DNA of 64,000 bases, from NCBI GenBank assembly GCA_037349495.1, contig CP140192.1:1318001-1382000 (forward strand), written 5' to 3'. A program made the translations under genes and the position numbers. Source of the DNA: Lotmaria passim. Lineage: Eukaryota; Euglenozoa; Kinetoplastea; Trypanosomatida; Trypanosomatidae. Every line of letters begins with the position of its first letter. Positions within the stretch are counted from its first letter, which is position 1. Of the stretch, positions 30,301-38,200 are shown one piece after another. A model generated the notes under the pieces. That model was given only the letters and a program-made list of their open reading frames with translations, did no database searches and had not been told where the DNA came from.

Positions 30301-30802
30301 CGGTCTGTGCAACCGCAAGCTGCACCTTTTCCGCGCCTACGCCACGTCGCACGGCATGCCGCTGCGTGACGGCGTGCTGCAGCTCATCTCACTTGTGCGG
30401 CAGTACGGTATCGCAGTCGGCTGCGTGAGCGGAAGCAAGAACGCGCGCTGGGTCATCAATGAGACAGCCAAGGGCAGCTCGATCTTCGACAGCTTCCTCG
30501 AGGGCAAGGAAGGGGCGGAGCTGGGTCTGCGGTGGCGGCCAGAGATGGACTACTTCGAGGCCTGTGCGCGGCGCATGGATGCCGCGACGAACCGCGCGGT
30601 GGTTGTGATGGATGGTATCGACGGCTTCTCGAAGAAGGCGTTGGAGAAGTTCCGCATGGTGGTAGATGTGAGTCCGGCGCCGGAGGAGGCGAAGCTGTCC
30701 ATTCCGCGACTGCTGGCGAAGAGCCTGCGCGACATTACCATTGAGACGCTGAATGAGTACACGGTGCGTGGTGGTGTGGTGAACCACTTGCGCGAGATGT
30801 GA
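27359..30802 (+). CDS. GH65 phosphorylase-like protein fused to a HAD/beta-PGM-like domain
   Basis: This encodes 1147 residues from the first in-frame ATG. Residues about 20-860 follow the GH65 (maltose, trehalose and kojibiose phosphorylase) plan: N-terminal sandwich with LFSVGNGLVGVRGYAEE; the helical barrel with TRGLTGDMLLGVQQWDVD and GALFPFRTVTGEKNPTPY; VSGPDTYNDVADNNYFTN; and GGGLHSTAAAGSWFSMAAG. Residues about 895-1115 match beta-phosphoglucomutase-type HAD proteins (IIFELDSVVGDIEGVHYHAW, VGCVSGSKNARWVIN, AVVVMDGIDGFSKKALEKF). GH65 enzymes split disaccharides with phosphate to beta-glucose 1-phosphate and beta-PGM turns that into glucose 6-phosphate, so the fusion would couple two steps. 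Expected catalytic residues are replaced in both: Thr601 where GPDE is usual, Pro747-Asp-Ser-Ala750 where a phosphate-binding HxSS is usual, and Glu902 in place of the HAD nucleophile Asp. A non-catalytic or altered function is likely. No targeting signal is seen. Confidence 0.85.
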   Translation: MTAKSSDNASGNESFGRCPDAPVKVDRWELREETLPVDQQALVSETLFSVGNGLVGVRGYAEETEAGQNRHERNERYSSRYRAYNSHKRDSSSNEGKGKSNSMKASSSFSGSRAVSVTGSAAASTTAQRGVYFSGFYEQRPLMHPRSFSVGISTKEGYRLRAPDAFCVDAFLSGEHISAARGPTRSHTRRLDLRSGEVHRKFVWYSNQQHREVTIETRRFVSAARKNISVMHYKMSVKNAVNTDVRLISRTFLSAAEYDVETMFTQSSMQDSLSVVFVRTRNSCRHLVVASVETCSSCQYTPGMQNFPSMDSVSPTQGNEPNFASSPAVGGASSTASPASGAVAASTTLTPSNRETEWGTETSYTSCISDGVTIEIVKVIGHFGDEDATMEELMDVATHQTREAAALGYEGLLAEHRYVMNNFWETADVRVEPNAAVQGAFRFNILQTYMSASGSPYYCFPTRGLTGDMLLGVQQWDVDALIVPFLAHACPEKARALLEFRIRTMNEARDIAADLSLPRGALFPFRTVTGEKNPTPYCGAFLFVNAVIVYALREYVTTTNDTSILVQGGAELVFTTALVWLQWGSWEKGWFHLRSVSGPDTYNDVADNNYFTNLMAQMHLQWAVQMAIMLRQENPEMWREIMGRAQMTENDIIAMDHAAAKMVLPFDGNRRIHPMDQSFLRKKHWNLSSLKDNTEGALHTLYHPTVIYRHQVCRIPDVLLAIMLAPDKFSRDEAKADFTFYEAVTAPDSAMRLAIFSVVASTLRLSNKAMSYFHDALFVDIDNLIGNSGGGLHSTAAAGSWFSMAAGICGLRVVQGVLHFNPVLNEGMEEFEFHARHRGCLVRVHVTQRLVTYTLVRAPEGVTDLMLVHAGANRITLRPGHPETVRLFHEVRVFDFDCIIFELDSVVGDIEGVHYHAWTQTLEEYFHQHDFADFTMTKELYLAYLCHVKPFYGLNEIFKKYNQPLLPAGEPTDTVESNTLYGLCNRKLHLFRAYATSHGMPLRDGVLQLISLVRQYGIAVGCVSGSKNARWVINETAKGSSIFDSFLEGKEGAELGLRWRPEMDYFEACARRMDAATNRAVVVMDGIDGFSKKALEKFRMVVDVSPAPEEAKLSIPRLLAKSLRDITIETLNEYTVRGGVVNHLREM

Positions 30803-31170
30803 GGGGTGCAACTGCTTTAGTGACTTTTTTTTTTTTTGCTTTCGGCCTTACTGCTAGCGATTCTTAAATGCCTGTTCTTTTGGCACACACACAAAAAGCA
30901 ACGGGTGTGATGATTGTCTTCGTCTTTTCTCTGGCTGTCTCTCTCTTGGCTTCCCATTTCGTCCGTTTTTTTTTTTTTTTTAGTTATTTGATGCGTGTGT
31001 ATACGTATATATGCATGTTTGTATCCGGTTGTAGTTGTTTGGCTTGTGCTTTCCTGCATATCTATCTAAATTGGCTTGCGGGCGGGTGAGGTGGACGAGG
31101 TGGTGTTGACCGTTATATGCGACTTGCTTCCGGTGCAGCGGTGGCTGCACTCAAACTATTACGCAATCCA

Positions 31171-31200
31171 AATAATAATAATAATAATAATAATAATAAA
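31171..31200 (+). repeat. AAT trinucleotide microsatellite
   Basis: About nine uninterrupted AAT units lie in the spacer downstream of the GH65 gene, in probable 3' UTR. Length is likely to vary between strains. Confidence 0.9.
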
Positions 31201-31575
31201 GAAGAACAGGTGAACAAAGAAACACAAATCGACATACTACTGGACAAAACGGACAGGGGCCGGTGAGGCGTGGGCTGAACAACAACAAAAACTATACAGA
31301 ACAAGCTCTTGATGAGCCTGATAGCTCAAGCGTTTCACAAGTGGTTGCCTCTTCCTTTTTCTTTTCCCAGCAGTTAAACGCTGGAGCCTCGGCTGTGCGC
31401 TGTAAGACAGGAGGTCTCTTGCACCAATCCATGCTACGGGTTGCCTTTGTCACAGCAGTGTGAGGGCTTACGGTGCCCGCCTCCAGCGTCTGCTCTCGTT
31501 GGAAGGGAAAAGATGAAGAGAGAAAACAAAAAGAGCCTATTGCTGTCCTCACTGCTGCCGGTTCCTGCGATCCTT

Positions 31576-31611
31576 TCCACTCTTTCTTCTCCTTTCCTTT
31601 TTTTTTTCCAG
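31576..31611 (+). promoter_or_regulatory. Candidate spliced-leader acceptor for the membrane-protein gene
   Basis: A long C/T tract (31576-31609) ends in CCAG with AG at 31610-31611. This is one of the strongest acceptor-like signals in the window. The mRNA leader would be about 287 nt. Confidence 0.6.
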
Positions 31612-31648
31612 TAACGCAGCTTACTCATTCAAACACACACATACATAT

Positions 31649-31671
31649 ACACACACACACACACACACACA
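31649..31671 (+). repeat. CA dinucleotide microsatellite
   Basis: About eleven AC units follow the acceptor of the membrane-protein gene, inside its probable 5' UTR. Confidence 0.9.
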
Positions 31672-31898
31672 AGGTCCTACGCGTCTTTCATAAACTGCAA
31701 GTCGTTACTGGTAGATTGGATTCCTCCTCCATCTTCACTTGGTTGCTGCGTCTCCAGAATTGAGATGATGCGTTGAAAAACAGCATTAACAACAGCAACA
31801 ACAACAAAAAAAGAAACGAAGAAAAGAGCCGTTGCTACTTCCATCGAAGTGAAGCTGCCCGAGATAACAAGTCAGGTTGTAGAAGAAGGACGAAAAGC

Positions 31899-33275
31899 AT
31901 GCGTAATCGTGGCGACGCGGGGCCGAAGGTAGCCGGGCAGCGAACTACCGCAACTTCTGCCACTGCTGCGGCCGCCACTGCGCGTGCGCGTGCGGCGTCA
32001 AAGCGCTCCTCGTCAACGCGCCAGTCGCGAAGGCGCGGCTTTTGGATCGGCACAGGTTGCTTTCTCATTTGCCTTCTTTTCTACCTTTGTTTCAGACAGT
32101 TCTCGAGCTCGGCAACCTCCGTTGGCGGTACGCCACGAAAAGCAAAGGCTGGCCTGCGCGTCGCCGAGCGTGATGTCGTCGCACTCGGCATCGCGACACG
32201 ACAAGTTGCGGAACAGGCAACTCTGCCTGGCTTCGACGAGCTGTCCAGGACAGCAGCGCAAATTGGCGCGGTCTTCCTCACCCTGCTGGAGCAAGTCGCG
32301 GCAGCGCAGGAACTCGAGGACGGCGGTCACGCCCTTCGCCAGCTCGACGTCAGCCAACATTACTTGAGCAGCGTGGCAGACGCCCTGCGCTACGCGGCAG
32401 ACGTGAGCTACTCAAAGCTGAAGCGCATGCTGCTGCGGGAGCCGGATGCAGAGCTGGCGAATGCGCCGACTTCGCTTGTCCGGACCACCTACGGGTGGAT
32501 GCTAAGCGACCTCTTCCTTTACAGTGCCGTGCTGCCAGAGTACTACCTTCTGAAGGACGACACCGCCTCGCACGCACTGATGCTGCTCCGCTCCCTTCAC
32601 CTGCTGTCATGGAGTTCGACAGTCCGCACAGTGCCTAGCCAGGCGCTTGCCGATGCTACGCTGACAAGCTACGACATTTTCAACTGGTCCGGCGGTGCTG
32701 CGTGCAGGAAGAGTCCGCACGGCGCCGTCTCGGAGAAGTGGATGCAGTTCTGCAAGTCGTCCTTTTCCTCTGCCGCGGCCGTGGCACGCCGCGCGGCCGC
32801 AACCTACGAGGAGCTGATCGTGCTGTACCCCACCTACGCACCACTGCGGCTGCACTACGCAATCGCGTTCACTTTTTTAAAGCCCAGCAACGCTGCTCAC
32901 TTGCTCTCTGAGCACGCGATGAAGGCGCTGCGCGTGCTTCGCAGCGATCGCGAAAAGCTAGGGGTGCGCTACAAGCCGGCCGATGGGGTGCACGCGCCTC
33001 TGCTGACACTGCTGGAGGCGTATCTGACGCCGGCGGACTTGTGGACCTCTGAGCAGCAAACGCAGTTGGTGCGCGCGCTTGGCGAGCTGAAGGGCTGCGA
33101 CGACGTCCGCGTTTCGCTGCTGACAAAGTCGCGGTGGCGCGAAAACGGCGGGTTTGAGAAGGAGTATCGAGCACCTCTCTTGACGGCGGAGCAGCTGAGC
33201 GCACTACTGGCGAAGGCGCAGCTGCATCTCGGCGCGGACCACGCAGTTCTTGCACCGTTCCTTGAATGCCTCTAA
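31899..33275 (+). CDS. Hypothetical single-span (type II) membrane protein
   Basis: This encodes 458 residues. The start at 31899 is the first in-frame ATG; the frame is open further upstream but begins with a non-ATG codon. Residues 1-46 are strongly basic and Ala/Ser/Thr-rich (RRRG just before the membrane). One hydrophobic segment, GFWIGTGCFLICLLFYLCF (47-65), follows. The positive-inside rule puts the N-terminus in the cytosol and the remaining 390 residues in the ER/Golgi lumen or outside. The lumenal part is helical with Ala/Leu-rich repeats, some TPR-like (AAATYEELIVLYPTYAPLRLHYAIAF). It has no enzyme motif that I recognise. It lies directly upstream of a secretory MRH lectin gene, but trypanosomatid gene order gives little functional evidence. 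Family unknown. Confidence 0.8.
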   Translation: MRNRGDAGPKVAGQRTTATSATAAAATARARAASKRSSSTRQSRRRGFWIGTGCFLICLLFYLCFRQFSSSATSVGGTPRKAKAGLRVAERDVVALGIATRQVAEQATLPGFDELSRTAAQIGAVFLTLLEQVAAAQELEDGGHALRQLDVSQHYLSSVADALRYAADVSYSKLKRMLLREPDAELANAPTSLVRTTYGWMLSDLFLYSAVLPEYYLLKDDTASHALMLLRSLHLLSWSSTVRTVPSQALADATLTSYDIFNWSGGAACRKSPHGAVSEKWMQFCKSSFSSAAAVARRAAATYEELIVLYPTYAPLRLHYAIAFTFLKPSNAAHLLSEHAMKALRVLRSDREKLGVRYKPADGVHAPLLTLLEAYLTPADLWTSEQQTQLVRALGELKGCDDVRVSLLTKSRWRENGGFEKEYRAPLLTAEQLSALLAKAQLHLGADHAVLAPFLECL

Positions 33276-33838
33276 AATGCAACGCTATCGATTAGGGCTT
33301 CCTCTCTGCGTCAACTGCGTACACAACCACATCGCTCTTTTTTTTTTTGTTGTTCTTGTCTCTGTGTGCCATCCTCAGTCCTGACAATTAAAAAGGAGCT
33401 CAAGCTATATGAATCGCTTACTTTGCACTTGTGTTTGCCAACTAAACAATAAAACAAGCAAAACGAAAACAAACAAGCAAACAACAGCAACAACAACAAA
33501 AAGAACTTGTTCGGAGTTTGTGATGGTGGAACTCTCATTACATTTACCATTCACAACACGGCACCTTCTTTTTATTTGCGTATTGAGGGCTGCAATCAGA
33601 CACGAGTTGTCGCCGTTTCACACGGCGTCTCTTTTGTAACACGGTTTCACATACACTCTCTCTCTTTTTAACGAGTTTTTTTTTTTCCCCTCTTTTCACT
33701 TCCCTATGCGTTTTTGAATTCCTTCTCTATGGAAAGCCGCTAACAAACAAAAAAAAAAAAGAAGCGTGGCTTTATTTCATTGATTCTAAAGACACAGAGT
33801 TTTTTTTTTTTCGAGGGGAAAAGGACGAGTTGACCACG
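33276..33838 (+). other. Intergenic spacer between the membrane-protein gene and the MRH lectin gene
   Basis: It holds a T run at about 33339, an AAAC-rich stretch with a CAGCAACAACAACAAA tract (33485-33500), and T/C-rich segments at 33671-33730 that could serve as an acceptor or poly(A)-directing tract. No coding sequence is supported. Confidence 0.65.
33800..33815 (+). promoter_or_regulatory. Candidate spliced-leader acceptor for the MRH lectin gene
   Basis: A run of twelve T (33800-33811) is followed by AG at 33814-33815, giving a leader of only about 23 nt. A longer C/T tract with AG at 33735-33736 is an equally reasonable alternative. Confidence 0.4.
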
Positions 33839-34576
33839 ATGCAAAAGACGTGGTCGCGCCTGCCTTTTTGGGCCGCCGTGATCCTCAGCGTCGTGTGTTT
33901 TGCGCAGTTGCAGAGGTTCGCTGCAGCTTCGGTGGACCTGTCAGACACTCTGCAGCGCAACCACGTCCTCTACTTTACAGAGCACGGCGACCATACTGCT
34001 CCGGTGGACGGCGGTGATGCTGCGTCGGCCAACACGCGGTACGTCCAACTCAGCAACGGCTCCCGCTTTGTGTGTGAGACGACAGACATCAAGCACCATC
34101 ACCCTCCGTCATTCGCCGACTCTCTGCTCAACATGAGAATGCAGTCCATCATTGGCTCGATCAAAGCGGCAGGTCCACCGTGCACTCACGTCGTGGACGA
34201 ACAGCGCTCCATTGTATTGTGCTGGAATCGTGAGATTAGGGTGGACAAGGTGGCAGCGCGGACTAGCCGTATCCTCGGTCGTCGCAATGAGACGAGTCCA
34301 CCGGACTACTGGACGGGCCACGACGCCTTCGGCCGCTACGTTGCCACTCGCTACGACGAGGGAGAAGAGTGCTGGTACACGAGGCGGCCGTCGGAAACGG
34401 AGATACGCTTTTACTGCCGCTACACGGAGATGGAGAACCCGGTCCCGTTTTTGACCCTGCATGAGTCGGCGCAATGCCACTTTATGTTGCGCGTGATGTC
34501 GGACCGGTTCTGCTTCGTCCCTCAGCTGGATCACGCGGTGGAGACGGAGACGGTTCACTGCTACATGCTGGAGTAA
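33839..34576 (+). CDS. Secretory MRH-domain lectin (OS-9 / glucosidase II beta-like)
   Basis: This encodes 245 residues starting with a clear signal peptide (LPFWAAVILSVVCFAQL, about 8-24, cleavage around 30). The rest fits a mannose-6-phosphate-receptor-homology fold: cysteines at 115, 128, 178, 193, 213 and 225 in MRH spacing, with YDEGEECWYTRRPSETEIRF (172-191), TLHESAQCHFMLRV and RFCFVP. MRH proteins bind trimmed N-glycans in the ER, either as the glucosidase II beta chain or as the ERAD receptors OS-9/Yos9. The 'PsETEIRFyC' stretch favours the OS-9 type; the short length and lack of a KDEL-type tail leave this open. Arg183 and Glu209 stand where two of the four sugar-contact residues (Q, R, E, Y) are expected. 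Phe215 replaces the usual Tyr and the usual Gln is not evident. Sequons at 73 and 150 are potential glycosylation sites. Confidence 0.75.
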   Translation: MQKTWSRLPFWAAVILSVVCFAQLQRFAAASVDLSDTLQRNHVLYFTEHGDHTAPVDGGDAASANTRYVQLSNGSRFVCETTDIKHHHPPSFADSLLNMRMQSIIGSIKAAGPPCTHVVDEQRSIVLCWNREIRVDKVAARTSRILGRRNETSPPDYWTGHDAFGRYVATRYDEGEECWYTRRPSETEIRFYCRYTEMENPVPFLTLHESAQCHFMLRVMSDRFCFVPQLDHAVETETVHCYMLE

Positions 34577-35043
34577 GGATATGTGTGGGGAGCACTGAGC
34601 CCTGCTGCTTAGGGGTTCTGTTCTCACACAAGCGAGGTGTTGGGCAATTCAGGTCTGCGGTCTGTGGTGCATCACGCTTCGTTTTTCTTTTTCCTTTTCG
34701 TTGTCCTCTGCTCTGTTAAACACATGTTTCTTTTACCCTCCATCCCTGGTGTTCATGAAATATGGGCTCAAAAATATACACATACACACACACACACGGT
34801 GTGCCGCCTTACCAAACTCATCTCTTGCATTTCTGTCCGATGCAAGTTTCCTGGGGAACTGTCTTTTATACCCTCTCCGACATGTTCAAATACACACGAG
34901 ACCGATGCACTAGCTCCAGTGAGTGTGTGTGTATATGTGTGTCAAGAACAATATGCTGGTTAATAATAACCGAAGTACTTAGCTGATTCTACGTCGGAAA
35001 AGAGAGAGAGAGCAAAGAAAGAGAGAGAGAAAAAAAAAATGCG

Positions 35044-35060
35044 ACCGTCCGATGGACGGT
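35044..35060 (+). repeat. Short perfect inverted repeat (7-bp stem, 3-nt loop)
   Basis: ACCGTCC-GAT-GGACGGT is a perfect 7-bp palindrome around a three-base loop. It lies just after a GA/A-rich tract and about 220 bp before the WD40 start. It is GC-rich in an A/T-rich spacer and could form an RNA hairpin; function unknown. Confidence 0.7.
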
Positions 35061-35254
35061 TGTGCTGTTTCTCAAAGTAGTAAATTGCAAGCGCAATAGA
35101 TGTCTGCTAACGCCTCTTTTTTGTCGCTTTCTTGTTTCATCTTTCCCTTTAAATACCTCATTGACTCGCTTCCTCGTTGTTGTCGGGTGACGGCTTCAAA
35201 TCGGGGGTCTGACGAGAACCACAGTACCAATAATAAGCTTGCGTCATCTACACC

Positions 35255-35270
35255 GCTTTTTTTTTTTAAG
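35255..35270 (+). promoter_or_regulatory. Candidate spliced-leader acceptor for the WD40 gene
   Basis: A C/T tract with an eleven-base T run is followed by AAG with AG at 35269-35270, ten bases before the ATG at 35281. A very short 5' UTR is implied unless an upstream site is used. Confidence 0.5.
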
Positions 35271-35280
35271 GTGGCGCGAT

Positions 35281-38200
35281 ATGGACGATCGGCCTCTCTC
35301 TGATTCACCTATCACCGCTGTGGAGTGCGCTTCTGACGGCACCGTTTACTTTGCCGCAGGCAACGTTGTATTTCGGAACGGATCTGCTCACCGCGCCGCG
35401 GCCACTGCTCCGTCGCTTTCGTCGTCGGCGGCGGTACTGCCGTACGCCACGACTGTGCGGTGCGTGTCCGCGCCACCGAGCACCGTAATCACAACCTTAG
35501 CCATCGCTTCTCGCACAGCGCAGCCACGAAGTGACCTTCAAACGGCGATAGAGGATCGCGTGCCCTCGATCATCTTCATGGGTGCCGCAGACCGCTTGTT
35601 AACGCAACTGGACGTCGCTTCGCGAGATGGGTCGGTTGCAGAACGTAAGATCGGCCATTCAGTTCCAGGCAAATCGCTGCAGTGTGCGGCGGACAGGCCC
35701 GCAGGCTGCCTTTGCGTTCTGCACACCGCGGAGAGCCGTATCCTGCGGATTGCTGTGGATGCGGCGCACGGTGTCGTGCTGGTGTTGACGGCGTCGAACG
35801 AACTATTCTGTTTGCTGCTCCGCGATGTGGAGGCGGCGCTACAGGCGGGAGGCGTGTCGCGCTACGCGGACGTCTCACGTTGTCTTTCGTACGTTCGCCG
35901 CGTTCGCGGACCGCCGCACGGCGTGGTGCTGGCAGCAGACATTTTGGTTGATCGTTACGGTGATCGCGACGGCAGTGCCGACGTTGGCGCGGATGTGCCA
36001 CTGTCCTCGTATCGGCTGTTTGCTGCCACGTACACTGGCGAGGTGGTGGAATGGCATCCCGCAGAGCGCACAGCGGGAAAAGCGGCAGTCGTTGAGAGTT
36101 GTCGACCGACACGCCGCTGCGCTGTTTCCGAACCTGTTGGGTTCTGCGTGGCGTCTCGCGTGCAGGCACACCCGAGCGGGTGTGCCATTTTCTCCGTGCG
36201 GATTGAGCAGAGTGCTCCCGACTGCGCCACCAACGGACAGCACGGTGGCTGCACTGAGGACGTGCAGAAGACTCACTTGGTGACCTGCAGCGACGACCGA
36301 ACTGTGGCGCTGTACGAGCGTCGACGCACCAGCTCGAATCCCAGTGACGTTGGTGGTGTGTCTCGCCGACCTCTTGACGACTGGGTACTTTTGTGGCGGG
36401 GCAGCGGCGCTGCGTTTTCAAAGAGCCGTGTCTTCGACGTGGCGGTCCGCGCTGTATGGTCTCCGGCGGGCACAAGCCCAGAAGCTGGCAATTCAAGCGC
36501 CGCTCGCTGGCGCTGCGCCGTACACGTGGCAGCGGCAGGGGAGGACGGTGGTGTGCAGGCGGTGCGCATCGCCAGCCCACCGGAGCAGGTGGACAGCCGC
36601 AACGCAGCTCTGCCGCTTTCTGCTGCGACCACAACGGTGTGTTTCGCACTCGCACGGCTGCACCGCGGACATGGTGCGTATCGCGTGGCGTTCAGCAAAC
36701 CAGACGCGGCGGGGGCGCAAGTGACGCTCATCTCAGGCGGGTTTGACGGCGTCGTGTACGCTCACTCGTACGTGGGGGAGCGGCGTGACCGGCACGCTCC
36801 CCGTCCCCGCACACGCGTTCTCGCCCCCTCTATTGTAGGCCAGACGCAAACAGGCGCTTCCAGTCCGGACCGCGTTGCCGCACAGGAGCAACCATCGCTA
36901 CCTTTCAAGGCAGCACAAGTGCGAATTGTGCACGTGGACGCAGCAGGTCATTTGCTAGCCTGCACTAATCAAGTGCTGTGCGTGCGGTACCGCTGTGGTG
37001 GAGCGACTGCGTCCGCTGCGCCGATCAGCAGCTGGTGGACGCACCTTCCCAACACTACTGACGAGAGTGCCGCAGCCACAGGCGGCACAAGATCCTCTTT
37101 TACTTATGGACTCCCATCTAGCGTCGAGAGCTATCATCTTTCGATGAAGCAAGGCGGGCCGAACGTGGTGACAAAAGACGACTCCGAGGCTCTCTCTGGC
37201 GTTTCTTGTCTGCTGGTTGGCACAACGACCGGGACGTTGTACGCGATGCCGTATGCCTTTTCGCGCACCAATGGCACTGTCGCGCGCCCGGGTACTGAAG
37301 CTGCTGTGGCGGAGGCGAGAGCAGAAGCGACGACGACCACTACTGCTAGTACTACTACCGTCACCGTTCACACAGGCGCGTCACGCATCGTGGCGGCGAC
37401 AGCAGCACTGCAGTCATACGGCAAGGTTACCCACATGACAGCTCTTGAAGGGAAGCACGTCACGACTAGTGAACAAGAGCACCATTCCACACTTTTTGTC
37501 GCCACAGCTCATGTGAGAAATGCCGTTGTGCTTTCTGGCTTGATCACCCGAGTCGATCGCGCTGCCGGTGCAGACGGGGTGACAAGTATTATTCACGGTA
37601 CTAATCGCTGCAGCTCTGTACGCGTGACAGGTGAGTGGAAGTTTCTCGTGGTTTTGAAAGACTGCCCCGGTCCTCTCACGACCACCTTGTCGCTCGTTCC
37701 CACGCACTCGGCGGCTGAGGAGACAACGCTCTCGTTCTGGATGCTCATAGGAGACAAGAACGGCCGTCTCTTTGGTGTGCATCACAGCGGACATCTGGAA
37801 GCCGATCCGTGTGGCTCTACTTGGTCGCAAGCCACGCCGTCTCCACTGGCGGACACTTCTCCAGTGACGGAATTTTCTTCTTCTGCCACCCTGCCAACGG
37901 CTGTTTCGCTGTGGAAGGCTGCAACCGTGTGCAGCTACGTGTTTGCGGAGCACCTCCGCATCGCCGTCACTGCTCTCTGCGTGGAAGAAGCCGCGGATGC
38001 TGATCTGACTACGAAGACTTTGGGCGTGAACCTGTCGGATGAGCTGATTGTCCTGCGCGTGGCCGGCACCGGCGGCGTCGTTGAATTCCTCTGCCTACCG
38101 ACTGTGCCGCGTAAGAGCGGAGGTCTGCCGACAGCGGGCAACGACGGACCGACATCGCAGCTTCACGACGCCCCTTCGCGCGAACCGCTGCGCCTTCCTT

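Larger units (their letters stand above)
30803..31898 (+). other. Intergenic spacer between the GH65 gene and the membrane-protein gene
   Basis: It contains T runs at about 30826 and 30966, an AAT microsatellite (31171-31200), a CA microsatellite (31649-31671) and a CAG-CAA-CAA tract (31793-31810). A two-ATG mini frame (31765-31776) sits in the probable 5' UTR. No gene is supported. Confidence 0.65.
34577..35280 (+). other. Intergenic spacer between the MRH gene and the WD40 gene
   Basis: It contains a short CA repeat (34783-34798), a GT-rich stretch (34921-34942), a GA-rich segment ending in an A run (34995-35039) and a perfect 7-bp inverted repeat (35044-35060). No gene is supported. Confidence 0.65.
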
